Below are positions 11,300 through 24,555 of a stretch of DNA of 64,000 nucleotides, one piece after another (within the stretch, counting starts at the first letter, position 1; each line of letters begins with the position of its first letter). Under the pieces are notes generated by a model, which ran no database searches, had not been told where the DNA came from, and worked only from the letters and a program-made list of their open reading frames with translations. A program made the position numbers and the translations under genes. Source of the stretch: Escarpia spicata (lineage: Eukaryota > Annelida > Polychaeta > Sabellida > Siboglinidae); NCBI GenBank assembly GCA_963995525.1, contig OZ023212.1, positions 8,858,893 through 8,922,892 on the forward strand, written 5' to 3'.

Positions 11300-13010
11300 T
11301 TAGAGGCAAATCACAACCAGTCTGTGTCTACTTGTACAGGTTACATATTTACCACTGCTGTCAGATCTCACACTTCCCCTGACCCAATGTAAACATTAGG
11401 TAGAAGGTACCCACAGTTTTTCATCGTGGTGTGAATGAAATTGTCCTAGTTTTATAAAATATGAAGTGTATGAAGAGACCGCATGTGTACTCTGACCCCA
11501 GACAAAGTGTACTCAAACCCAAAATTCACACTTGACAGTCCTACAGGGGCTTTATCGCTGAGCTACCGTACTCCACATCTTGGCTAGTAGGAACCAAACT
11601 GGGGAGAAAGTGTTTTAACCAATTATTTAGAAGATAACACTACAAATATTTATGATATTAAATACTTGGAACAATACAATCAACAGCATAACAAAATTGC
11701 TCTCCAGTTTAACATAATGGCACTGACTGATCAAATGTAAATTGTAATGCATAATGCACATTCATACAACATTTATTAACGCTGTGTTATTATTTTACCA
11801 TCAGTCAAAGCACAGACAGTATCATGCATGTGACCAGTAACCACAACAAGGAAGTTGTTTACTTTTGGCACCATAATATTGACAACGGGTGGGCAGTGAT
11901 CACTAGTCATGACTCTCGTATCTTATAACCTGACTGTACTGGTTGAGAGATTACTGTGGGGTGTTTATCTTTTGCCCACGTCAAATTTGCTATTTGGCAT
12001 ACAATGAGGTTCATACCTCATATGCTTTCGTTTTGAATTGAAAAGGTTGATTTCAAGGAAGCTATTAGTGTTGTTCAATAAAAAAAATTACTCACAAATA
12101 GAACAAATGATTAAATCTGTCTAAGCAGATATGGACATTTAGTCTTGCCAACCCTAATTTCAATGCATTTGCATACATGACCTTCCATATGCAACTATGA
12201 TAATTACTATTATAAATAATTATAAGTAATAACACTATTGTGTGCATTTACACAATTATTTTGGCAAAGATTCCTCTAGTGCATTAAATTACAACTGTAC
12301 TACACAAGATTCATATACACAAGACCATGACAAATGAATGAAATCACAGGCCTTTATTGTGATTCACTGTAAAAAGATTACTTATTGCCACATTCAACTA
12401 CAAGGGAGTGCTGGTAGGTTATGCTCAGGGCTATAAATACACATTGCTTTGGGCTATGAGTGACATCACAATGTCTGACACAGTATTTATACTTTGGACT
12501 ATGTGTGCCTAGTGATGAATATTTGGAAATGTAGAAATTGTATAGAAATGTATTAAGATGTACGCAGTCTAGAGGCGTGGTAACATTAATCTGCCCTAAC
12601 TCTACAAGTGAGCGGGTGTAATTTATTTTGTTTTGTGGAAGTCGCAGTTGAGACAAAGGAATTCAATAGAAGGTACACTATAATTCACATTCGGTAGGCT
12701 GAAAGAAAATGCTCATCCTGCTGAACTGACAGGCAGAACGTGGTTAGGTTACACTGACGTCTTTGTAGATTAGAGAGTCAGGAGGAGAAGGGGCGGCAAA
12801 ACTCTCCACAGGGGCGATCGAAGATGTCTCTAGCATTACTTTAGAATCAAAATTACAACTTTAATATGGGACTGTTAGCCCATACTTTGTTTCTCTTAAA
12901 ATTACCGGCCACGTTTTATATTTGAAACGTAGAGACTCTGGAGGCGGCGGGAATGTAGTACGGCCAAATCCAGTCTTGATTTCATTTAGCTGATGAGTTA
13001 AAGCAGAACT
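11300..13010 (-). other. Presumed FAR 5' intron
   Basis: No exon, RNA gene or clear mobile element seen. AT-rich except near 12700-13010. Confidence 0.45.
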
Positions 13011-13013
13011 TAC

Positions 13014-13200
13014 CTTATATCGACAACGTGTACGTGAAGTGTTCTATATTCTCCGTGAATAAATTTGACATTAAACTGGAATCCAGTTTTTCTACTTACC
13101 GACTATTCATACAGACCTTTAGAATTTGGGGTGTAATTTAAGTTCGATTCTAGCAAGCGTGAACACCACTTACACAACACACCTGTGAGGTCGGACCTCA
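13014..13200 (-). promoter_or_regulatory. Candidate FAR 5' untranslated exon / promoter region
   Basis: An untranslated exon is required because the first coding exon starts at an acceptor. Two minus-strand donors sit here: AAG|GTAAGTTC (exon end 13014) and TCG|GTAAGTAG (exon end 13100), next to comparatively GC-rich sequence at 12760-13230. Inferred from position and donor strength only. Confidence 0.25.
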
Positions 13201-14180
13201 CGTCGCACGCAGCCCTGAAGGGGTCCAGACTTTACAACCTGTGGAATCTGACTGATTTATTACCATAGGGGTTTAGATATTCACACAAAGAATTCATACC
13301 CGGGGAATAAAAAACAACAAATTTGGTAATGTTATTTGTCTCGCACTGTTATTACACTGGCTTTTAAGTTTCAGTCTTATAAACAAATGTTTTGCTATTA
13401 TAAAGCCAAACTATAAAGCTATTGAATGTGGAGCTGAATAAATAAAATATTACAGGCTGCACTGTCTGATTTATTGCACAAATGTAATCAATTAGTTCTT
13501 TGTTGGTAATAGTACTTGGTTGGTGAATAATTTAACACATCAATTACCATTAGAATAATGCCTATCAGTAAATATCAATAAATTATAGACCTCGCCAGAG
13601 ATAACCTTGAATGGTACCTAGGTTGATATAGGAAATGCATGTTTACCGATGAAAACTGAGTGTCATCTTAATTATAATTATTATAACATAATTGATCAAG
13701 TTTATATACAAATGACTAACAGTAACAATGTCTTCCGCTGAATAAAATAACAAATAATCTAGCCTAGATGCTAGATTAACCTGCTCACCAAACCTATTGA
13801 GATTTTAATCTGACTAAGCACAATGTACTGCATACCCAGACTGCTTTGGCGCATTTCATCCAATTAAACTAAGACCTGCCACAGCATGACAAATGAGGTG
13901 AATTGTTGATGCATGCTTCATGGAGTAGACTTCAAAGTGGTGACTCTGGCACCATAACTACTAAGCCAACAATAGCCAAGACTCATGCCTACCTAGCTCC
14001 ACTTAGAGGCACCAAACATGTTAGGACAACAGCCTGGTGGCGTGACATGACCAGTGTTGACCACACTGAATGGCAGACATCATGGCCTGAGAACTGTGAC
14101 CAGCACATGTGTACAATGCAACAAGTAGCAATTTGAACAAGTATACTTATAATTCTTCCTACAGTGGATTGATTATAACA
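13201..14180. other. Intergenic, nothing recognised
   Basis: AT-rich spacer between divergent FAR and CCDC91. Short open frames have no family resemblance. Confidence 0.5.
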
Positions 14181-14189
14181 GTTGACTTG

Positions 14190-14690
14190 TCAGGCCATTT
14201 TCATTAAACCTTCTTCCAAGTTGATCTGTTTCCACACCGAACTGATGCCAAAAGCCAACCTGATTCCAAGCTGACTTGCCACCAGGATTGCCTGCCTCTA
14301 AGTTTATCTGTTTGAAGATCTGCTTCCAAGTTGACCTGCTTTCAACATGGCCTGCCATCAAGCACCAAGTATTAACCTGCTTCCAAGCTGCCCTGAATCC
14401 AAGATGACCTGCTTCCAAGTTGACCTGCCTCTAAGTTGACCTGCTTTTAAGTTGACCTGCTTCCAAGCCAACATGCTTCCAAACTAACCTTCTTCCAAAT
14501 TGACCTTCTTCCAAGTTGAACTGCTTCCAAGCTGCCCTGCCAACAAGTTAACCCACCTCCAAGTTAACCTGCTTCCAAGCTGACCTGCCTCTAAGATGAC
14601 CTGCCTCTAAGTTGACCAGCTTCCAAGTTGACCTGCCCCCACTGTTGACCTGCTTCCCGAATTACCTACTTTCCAGTTGATGTACCTCCT
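14190..14690. repeat. Degenerate ~19-21-bp tandem repeat (aagttgacctgcttcc)
   Basis: About 25 imperfect units of the type 'cttccaagttgacctg' with many point changes (gctgacctgcc, gatgacctgcc). Divergence between units shows this array is old compared with the splice-site arrays. Confidence 0.85.
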
Positions 14691-14699
14691 ATCTGACCA

Positions 14700-15527
14700 A
14701 CAACCAGGCCGACCGACTTCTCCCTCGCATTGCAACTACTCAATGTCTCAATTATTCAATGCAACAACCCACCTCATTTTATGTCTCCAATGCACACATT
14801 CCAAAAGTGCTACCCTTAACTAGTTAACAGGTTTGTGTCAACAGCTGTAAATATCCATCTATGTTTTGTGATGTAGCAAGTGTTTTATATTAATATGATC
14901 GCATTATACCAAGCTATGTCCTGTGCACGTGCCATTGCGCCTGGATAGAAAAGCGACCTTCAATTAGAGTGTCCACGTGTACTGGCCTCACTGCTTGAGG
15001 AGTGGAAACAGAAAGATCACCACGACCACTCCAGATAATACCAGTGATTCCAGTGGGGTCAAATATGTATTTGATTTTATATATACAGATTGTTAACATT
15101 TGTAATGTATTTGACTTTTTCCAGAATTCATACTTGTATTTCATGCTCGTGTTGGTTAATTTTTGTCAAATACGTGCAAAATGCAGCAAGTTGTACTTCA
15201 GCTGCTTGAAAATGCACAGTTTGGGATTTTAAATATTAGTAAATGCATACCTAGAACCTAAAGTAAAACTGCTTTTCATCATTTAATCAAAACAATAGAA
15301 TCTCAACATTTTGTATAACTAGGTAGTAAAATGTAAAGAATATTTCTAACAAGTAAATTAAATAATAGTTAAATTAATTCATTTAAACATTTATAACATA
15401 ATATTTACATGAGTATTTGTAGTTAATAAAACCTACCTTTTATGATATTTTAATTATTGAAGTAGTCCAGCGTTAATTACCCTGAGAAGCAAGGAGAGAG
15501 GGAGAGGGAGAGAGAGGAGAGAGCGAG

Positions 15528-15565
<38 letters not shown>

Positions 15566-18500
15566 AGACCATATTTCTACACTAGAAACATACTTATCGT
15601 CATACACCTGGTAAGATGATGGCTCAAAGCACGTAAGAGAATCTGCCGACTGGGAGCTTCGAAACTCATACACATCTGTCGTGGGCCCACAACCATCAAT
15701 ATATTATTTAGTAACAAAGAAGCTTCAGCAACTGTGAGCGCTACACAAGTGTGTAAAAAACTGTTTACCTTAATATTTACTTAAGAAATATATAAATCAT
15801 ACTATAGGGATACTACTACACCTGTATGGCTGTAAATATTTCAACTCTCCTACATACTGTACTAGCCTCTTTATGTAAAATCAACCTGTGTAGTGAATGC
15901 CACAGGACAACATTACAAATGGGTCATTAATATTAATCGTTATAAAAATATAAATACTGGTTACATCCTTATCAAGATGCCTCACCCAATTCAACTATGG
16001 TTGGAACTGTGTCATCCCAATATGTTTGTTTGTGCTTAAAATTAAACGTAAACCGTCTACGCTGGTTACCAATAACCAATTGTTGAAGCTGACAATACCA
16101 GTGGGATATATCGACTCAGTCAGATAATTAATGACATTGCATCATGCAATCAATGAAATATTAACGAGACACTTTCATCATGCCTGTCTGGTTTACTCTG
16201 CTACATAATTATGTATGCAGACATCAAAGAAAATGTACAATTTCATATTCAAATATCATAGCTTTATTTAGAGACCTGTCCATTTGTCTTTTGGACAGAC
16301 AAAATCCATTTTGGATGGGGTGAAATTTGAGTTGATGGTGATGATGTCCTAGTGTTTGTCAAACTAAAGATTATTCACATATAAGTTTCATGTCCATTAT
16401 GCTTTTAAAATGTGTGTCAAATATGTGTACACCCCCAAGTGCAGATTATTGTGTACATATATTTATGTATAAACATTATAATGCGCATTTTGACTGGATT
16501 GTACATGTGCATTCGCACATATATATAACAACATTTTTACTGGTACAAATGTGATCCTGCATATAAATCAGTTACAAATATAGGTCTGTAAAAAATTACG
16601 AACAGTTGTCACATCCTTAGAATGGGGGTGTAACCGACATATTTTGAGCCAAGCTTCAGTGATATACATACATATTCAAATGACAGCTTTCCACTTTCAG
16701 CTTTCCACTTTACATGTCAACCCGAGTTACGCAACCTAACAGTCTCACAGTGCACATACAAGACGTGAGGCTCAGACTTTTGGGCAAGCGTCCAATGCCA
16801 CAAATATAACTAGCGTATAACTTTTTTGTGGTGTAGGCTGCTAAACCAAAGGTACTTTTCCTAATGGCAGCATAAGGAGTCAATTCTACCATAATCAACG
16901 GCAGATTTTATTTGGAGTTACTTCTATAACATTCTAATTATAGTGATTTTATTAATTACAAAAGAGTTAAATGAACATTTATATTAATTTTCTGTCCCAT
17001 GTCTTTCTGGTGAGTAATTATTAATTAAAAGAAAACCGATATTTAGTAAGTCTGTAAGGGTATATTGGCATCTGACTCTTGATATACATGAGGAAATAAC
17101 ACCATTATACACAGTATAGATTAGCTGGGAACCCCTGAACAGCCTAGGGCACCATCTTGGTACTCCATTTCATTGAGACAGGATGGATCACATTTGAAAG
17201 CTGTTTGCCTGGTATAGCCTCACAAGTTAGAGGCTACACCAAATGTGCTAATCCCAGACTAAACTTCCTTGGAAGTTCCTCCTTTTATATGAAACACTGA
17301 ATTATATGATTAGCTTTACGCCAACATGTAAATATGTCTGTCATCAACATACCAAGCTAAATGAAGTCAAGTTCTGCTAAATGCCCCCTATTGATGTAAA
17401 TTTCACATTGTGAGATAATTCCAGTGTAAATTTGCATTCAAGCACAAGTATTATAAAATGCATTTAATCTATAAAACTGTTGCTAGTTCAGCCTAGTTAA
17501 GTTCTTGCATCTAGTCCTAGTGATGTAGTCTATGAAACATACATGGGTCAGTTGGCAGATCGAGAATCTGGTAAACACTTGTTTTTACTTATGAAAACTG
17601 GCAGAGAGTGTTCTCTCTTGGAAAACATGCTGAAAACACAACTTGTAAGACTATTAAATAGATTTAACTCGTAAAAGTATATATAATTTATTATAAATGA
17701 TTAAGTGCTAGTTGGTTTAAGTTTTACCAAAAAGTTTGTTTTGACTAAACAAAACATGTTTGTTTGTCATGATTTCGCTATTTTTATGGCAAAAAACTGC
17801 ATATTTTGGATGGTAATAAGTATTGTTTACAATGCATCTTTGGAAAAACCATGCCACCCTATTCACAACCTTAGAAGCTATTAACCTTACTGTCTTCTAT
17901 GTAGGGTATAAGTACGTCTATACTACAACTGTTCATCTACAACATTTAATTGACCAATAGGCAGTAGATAATTTGTCATCCCTGCATACAGACATGTCAT
18001 CTAGCGTTGTGTGAAGAACAGCAATGAAGTTATACTCGATTCAATCCATACATGTACAATTTGGTAAAATATTTATAAAAATAAAATAAACAATATATAA
18101 CATAACATAACATGAAAAGATCTAAAACCTGCTTAAAACTGTACACAATTAGTCCAAACACTCTGGTTATAAACGAGAGCTCTTCATTCAGTGCTAATCA
18201 CATGGTGGCCTCATTAGGAACTACTCTAAAGTCACACTCTGTATCTAAAAGAAACATATTCCTAGCCCTAAACATACATGTAGTATTATGTACACATTCT
18301 TTTAATTACAGTAAGTCAGTAACAACACAAATTGAGGAAACTCCAGGTACATTTCACAACATGCTTACCCTAAATAATGCAAACATAATGTTACTTAAAA
18401 CATTTGACTGGTGAGTCATTGTCATAATTTGTAAACCAAATACATTTACCACAGAACTTATTGAGTACACATTGGTACTTGTCTTTCTCCCCATACACAG

Positions 18501-19090
18501 GGGTTTTCTTCAAATTTTACAATTTTGTTCTCAAGAAAATCAACCTGGAATGCTAATATGACACAACCCAACCAGATTATGTATATTCTGTTACGTACAG
18601 CCTGGGTTTCTACATACACGTGTCCTGTTACCAAGTAGCAAACCTGTAGAAATAAATGAACAGAGCTGCTATAGCCTCCATATATATATGCCTATTGTCT
18701 TACAATTACATGTATGGTTATGCTGTAAACAGCCCTATTTTCAGGGCAAATGCTCCAGAGTGCTTTTCTGATGGTGTGTTTTACATACGGTAGACTAGCA
18801 GCTTTGTGAGACCATGACAGGTTGCTAGTACACATTTACTGTGTTTAGATTAGCGTCAGGAGTGTTGTGCCAGTATATTCATGTGACACGCTCTGGCCAT
18901 AGACCGATTTACATAGTGCAGACTGGACGCCCAGTTTTTTATGCAGGCATCTTTTACGAGATTTAGATTTCACCAGATAATTTTTGTTAAGTACTTCACT
19001 CAATCAACTTTTCTAAGTTTGTTTGCAGAAATTTTGTACGGAATAAGTGTTAAATATTTAGTATGTATAGATATTTTATGGAATAATTTG
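14700..19090. other. Intergenic, low-complexity tracts only
   Basis: Contains a (GA)n/(GAGAGG)n tract at about 15486-15560 and AT-rich sequence. No coding, RNA or mobile-element signal was recognised. Confidence 0.5.
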
Positions 19091-19149
19091 ATCAGATTTT
19101 GGTTAAAACGATAAAACACGATTGGATATGGATGCACAATTTGTGCCCC

Positions 19150-19495
19150 CACCAATTTTTACATTTTACAATTAAACAAGGAATTGGGGAACTGAAAATA
19201 AACCACACAAACCCAACATCTCAAATAACAAATGAAGATGGAGAAAAAGCAAATATTCTTGCCGATTACTTCTCCAGTGTATTCACCAAAGAACAGTCAG
19301 AGCCAATACCAACCATACCTAAAGTAAACAATAAACATGTGATGGACAAACTCAAAGTAACTGAAAATATAATATTACTAACGTAAAAACAACTTAATGT
19401 AAGCAAATCGCCTGGCCCAGATGTAGTAGGTGCCAGGCTACTAAATGAGTTGTCTGAAAGTATTTGTCAGCCCTTAAAACTAATTTTTGAAACAT
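19150..19495 (+). pseudogene. CR1-like LINE reverse transcriptase fragment
   Basis: Encodes EKANILADYFSSVFTKEQSE, then an in-frame TAA, then LNVSKSPGPDVVGARLLNEL. In CR1/Jockey-type ORF2 these blocks (FFSSVFTKE, NKSPGPDG) lie just upstream of and at the start of the RT domain. It stops abruptly at an AT-rich and (TA)n tract. Confidence 0.8.
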
Positions 19496-19499
19496 AATG

Positions 19500-19528
19500 A
19501 AATAATTATATACATATAGATATTATAT

Positions 19529-19574
<46 letters not shown>

Positions 19575-20030
19575 GCTCATTAAAATGTAAGCAAATCAGC
19601 AACTGGTTATACATATTAGGTGTAACATGCATAATAAAACATCATAACATAAATAATAGTTACATTTATATCAGCAACCATATTTATTTTTAGTTATACA
19701 TTATTTACAATTATAGCTCTGGCAAATCAAAACACATTAAAAAAAATGATGTATAAAAATGTAACAATGTTTATAACAAAATGTTCATTACACTTATTGG
19801 CTTGCTCGTGCAAGACAGCTACACAATAAAAGTAAATGATGTACTGATGCATATATGATCTAGTGCTTATAAAAATAATTATTATTTCAAATGAATACTA
19901 AAAATACTATCAACCAATGTTAAATATGTAAAACAAATTGTAAAGAAATCTTAAAATAAAATACCTGATTGGCATACACAACATAACAAAAATAATATTA
20001 ATAAATGTTGAATAATAGAGAACAAAATTA
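19500..20030. other. AT-rich segment with (TA)n and (TG)n
   Basis: (TA)n at about 19527-19560 runs into (TG)n. It separates two LINE pieces and could be an insertion or a diverged part of the same element. Confidence 0.5.
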
Positions 20031-20059
20031 CACCAGTTTACATAGCTGTAGCCGAAGGT

Positions 20060-20263
20060 TCACCTGACACGATTCTGGGTTTGGCTTGTTGTGACGGCGG
20101 GCTGTCACTGTCAGTGTCATACACTATTCCAATGACAATCCCACTTAGAGTAGCTGATCCGTGGAATAGTTTAGCTGATTCGGTAATACAAGCTAGATCA
20201 ATAAATTCATTTAAAAACCGCATTGAAAAATTTTGGTCAACCCAGGAAACCACAAACTTTTAA
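20060..20263 (+). pseudogene. LINE ORF2 C-terminal tail (CR1-like)
   Basis: Reads RVADPWNSLADSVIQARSIN followed by SFKNRIEKFW and a stop, the typical last ~35 residues of CR1/Jockey ORF2 (WNSLP...SFK.RLDKFW). Probably the 3' end of the element whose upstream piece is at 19150-19495. Confidence 0.75.
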
Positions 20264-20401
20264 TAGTCGAACAAGAAGATCCGATCATTGTGGAACCGAG
20301 AGGATCCTGGGATCAGAACAGTCCTAACTCCCTAAGGCTAACCTAAGCCTAAGGCTAAAGTGTCCTAAGCTTAGCCTAAGTCTAAGCCTCAGTAGGCTTA
20401 G

Positions 20402-20442
20402 CCTAAGGTAAGGTAAGGTAAGGTAAGGTAAGGTAAGGTAGT
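20402..20442 (+). repeat. (AAGGT)n tract
   Basis: Seven to eight tandem copies of aaggt after a region of ctaagcct/aggctta motifs. Each unit reads AAG|GTAAG on the plus strand, like a 5' splice site. Confidence 0.85.
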
Positions 20443-21189
20443 AACTAGTATACTAGCAGTACGCGAGTCTGTGTTTTAGAGTGCAACACAGAATTTACTT
20501 GTCGTAAGTTTTTATACGAAGTAAAATAATAACATGTCCCCGCTCAGACCCTCCCCCCAAAATATTTCGTCCGGTCACTGGCACTGGCCACTGCAGGCTG
20601 CTCATTGCCACTTGTGACACTGCCATGTTTGTGCAACTATGTTTAGTAAAAACAGATCACCTGGTGCACGCATCTGGGTCTAATGCGTACATTAAATCAT
20701 AATGGGAAACATATTATCATGAGTTAGAAACAACACTCAGAAAAGCCGGCAATTTTATTTAAAATTAAATGGCCGATCCCGAAATATTGCCGGTCGAGAA
20801 CTTCTCGAAATCATTTCGTTTCAACTTAATTTCACGATAAAACGAACATACTTACTTTATCCAAATGACGTGTAGTAAGGTCGATTTGTTAAATAAATAA
20901 AAATATTCATAAAGTGTACTTTGTAACGCAACAGCGCCGAAAATAAATACGACAATTTTTACCAACACCAACACGATCAATCGTCACTCCCATTCTACGG
21001 GGTTAAAGGTCAATTTTCAGGTGCAAATGTACTTGTTAATGTTATTGGGCAGTAGAAGATCACGTCATTTATATTGTATAGAAGACAATTTTTTTTAAAT
21101 TCACGAGTGTCATTCTTTTTAAAATACGTTAGACAATTGTTTTGTCTATTGGTTTGTATGTTATAACGAGATTTCTAGCATTTCCTCCG

Positions 21190-21316
21190 AGATGCAATAT
21201 TCCAAGATGGCGTTTGCTGAAAGGCGAAAATAGGGGATTTCGTATATTATAAAGTTTATATTTGTACGGTAGTTGTTAATTCAATTACACTAGCAGTTTA
21301 TTAATTTGAAGATATG
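21190..21316 (+). promoter_or_regulatory. Predicted CCDC91 start region and one-codon first coding exon
   Basis: Exon 2 opens in phase 0 with no ATG in frame, so the start lies upstream. At 21314-21316 an ATG sits directly before GTAAATATG, giving M|AEADDDF when spliced to 22437. A YY1-like AAGATGGCG lies about 110 bp upstream, as often seen near transcription starts. Another small start exon would also fit. Confidence 0.35.
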
Positions 21317-24190
21317 GTAAATATGCAAGGCTATATTATTTCAGTTCTGTTGTACCACTAGTGGTTGCTAACATAACTATTTTAAACACAGCTTGAACCG
21401 GCTGAGAGTCTGAGTGGGGCGGTACCAGTGGCAGTGGCCCTGAGTGGGGCCACACTCACAGTCACAGACTGACACAGTGAGTGGGGGATGGGCCATCCCG
21501 GCCAGCCTCCAGAGTGCGAGATGTTGGCATTCTGAGAGACAGTGCTCAGACTGTCTGCGTCGACTACGCAGTAGAAGTTACAAAATTTTCTTAATATCAA
21601 CTAACCAGGCCCCGTGAACTGAAGTGGCGCCACCGTCTATATGTATAAGTGTATAAAATGCATACAATTTATATTACGAAACAAAGTCTATGTCTATATA
21701 TTAATTGGCAAAAACCCGAAGGTCATTATGCCAATATGGGGGGGGGGGGGCATGTGCGAAAGCACTAGACTACAGGACCTTTAGATTTGTCAGCCCAGTC
21801 TAGTTTTAAAAGTGTCCACCGCCATCACAGCTGTTTCAGATAGTCCATTCCAGTTCGTTACGGTTCTGTTAAAAAAGCTGTTGGTGTAAACCTGAATCCA
21901 GACCGGCACGTGAATCAATTGTTCACTGTGGTTATGTGTGTTGTTAACTGAATGAACAACGTGGTTTAGCAAAGGAAGAGCTGTTTCTCTGTGTAAAGAT
22001 TTATAAAAAAAAGTGCTAAACGGCCGACCACTCTGCGGCGTTCTAGGGACTCCCATTTAAGTTCTTCTTAAGGTTGCTGGAATATTCTAGCCAGGCAAGG
22101 TGCAATTCGATCGGCTGTCTCCGATATAATTTTGTTTGGGATAGCGTCACTGCCAGGCTTCAGTCAAAGCTTAATGTACATATTAAAACAACACAATAAA
22201 GTACACGTAACATGGAATTAATAACATTTTGTTTTCCGTTTAGTCATCGTGAAAAGGGTTAGCAAATGATGAAAATTGAATTGACACAGAATGACAATAT
22301 ACAGTGAATTTTCTCCCTGATGATATTTTAAGACATGATCGGTTCATAGTTTCTACTGTTCAAAGGTTGAAATTCCAAAATGTTAATTTTAGTGGTTTGC
22401 AGCAGGTATCTTACTAATTATCTGGGCTGTTTACAGGCAGAGGCGGATGATGACTTTGAAGACTTTGGTGGCTTTGAGGTATGATAACCTGACTATATAT
22501 TATAGCACATTGCCAGGAGAAATGAAACATATATAATATAAACATGTTCACATGCATTTGCACGGCTGATTTTATATTCACATAACAGCAAAGATATTTA
22601 CAGATACAGCTTAAGTGGGCCTTCCCATCTTTCATCCACACCTAATTGTCTCATGTCCCTCCTCACACTGTCCTCCCATCTCAGATTCTCCTCCCACATT
22701 CTTGGTGTTGTCCTGCCTAGAGCTGTTCTCCTTGCCAGTTTGCCAGTATCCATCCTTTCCATTGAATGGCCTGCTCGTCTCATCCAGTGTCTCACCATTC
22801 CTCCTGTTAGGCTGCATTCATTCTCAAACTCTTCTCAGATCGGTCATCCTTCTTCTGTCCACCCTCATTGTTCTTGTGATCCTTTGAACCCAGTTGTTCT
22901 CACCAACTTGCAGCTTCTGTTATTGTTCTGTTAGCGCCACTGTCTCCAGACCATATAGGCATGCCTCTGTAATACATGCTCTCAGGACTTTCTCTTTCAG
23001 CTTATTCAACATTTTTCAGTCCATCTTACTTACTTAGGCCTGTTTGCTAGCTGCAAGCATAGGCCATCGGCCATGGTCCTCCACTGTTGTCGGTTTGATG
23101 CCATCTCCAAGCATTTGCCCCTGCTTGTATTTGGCATTGCACCTCTACGTCTGAATGCCCATCCTCCATAAGGTACACAAAGCCTTCCACTTGCTTGATT
23201 TCCTTCCCATGCATAGGGTATTATATATTTAATATAACATAATTTTCACAGTAGATAAGATAATTGGTATGATCATATTTAATAAGTGTTGTGTTCCACA
23301 AATGCCATCAACAAATTGGCTTCAAGATATAATTGTCCAACTGTTGTAGGCCGCAGAACCAGTTGTGCCAGATGAAGTGCAGCCAGTAGCTCATGGACTG
23401 GAGGCAGGACCTTCTCCATGGGCCATCCTTCCAGGTACCCACTTTCTAGGCTTCATTCAATTAGTTCACACACACATGTACATGCAATTTCATATGCATG
23501 TTTCTGTATGTGTTGAACACTTGGATATGATGGTATACCTTTTTGCAGAAGAATCTCCAACTTAGCACTCTTAATTAAAAGAAAGACAGCATCCATGTAA
23601 TTATAAACAAAAAAATTATGAACCAAAAACAAATTATAATTATGTTCTCAGCATTCAGTTGAAGATTTTTCTCAACATGTTTCTATCTGTGTCTTACTGC
23701 CTTTGTCTCAGTGGTCTTGTACTATGGTCATATAACTACATATATTTGTCAATTTTGTATTATAAATGTACTATTTGTGGCAGCACATGTTTATTAATTT
23801 ATTAGTCTGAAACGACAACAATTTATTATTCACGTCTTCTGTAATAAATATTATAATAATTGTTTAATAAGATCAGTTTATTTTAAGTTCTGAAACAATT
23901 TCAATTGATCATTTATCCTATGACAATGTTTGTGCTTCCCACAGACCCATCGCACGCTGTGGGCGTGTCCAGCAGTCAGCCTGATCTCATCCAGTCCCGA
24001 GCCACGCCCCCACACCCCTCACTTGAGCCTCCATTCCCTCCTAATGAGGCTCACCGATCTGCTTCTGATACGTCCGGTCTCACGGTCAGCCGTAACGCTG
24101 ATGTAGTAGCAGCTGCCGCTTCTTTCGGTGACGTCGATTTGCAATTCGAGAACGTGTTTGGTGCACGAAGGGTACGTGACGGATATGAAC

Positions 24191-24222
<32 letters not shown>

Positions 24223-24516
24223 AGCCTAAGGGCAGCATATGTCAACCGCTCCATTATGAGAGATAGGATATACAACCTCCGAGAAAACATCTCTCAAAAT
24301 CACCAACAATATTTTTTGGTTGCCAATAATTATTGATATTGTTACATGTCTGGGTATACTACGTATACTAACAGTTCAAATTAAAAAATATACGATATTG
24401 TCTACGCAACCAGGGGTCAAAACTTTATGCAGGACGGCTCTGGTCTGCTTAAAATGGTGGTCTGCCTAAGGCGGTCCCTTATGCATATTTGGTCAATATA
24501 TGCTGCTGTTAGGAGT

Positions 24517-24555
<39 letters not shown>

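Noticed and set aside
12378..12656. 92-residue minus-strand frame upstream of FAR
   Set aside because: No homology and no splice connection to the FAR start; composition matches surrounding AT-rich noncoding sequence.
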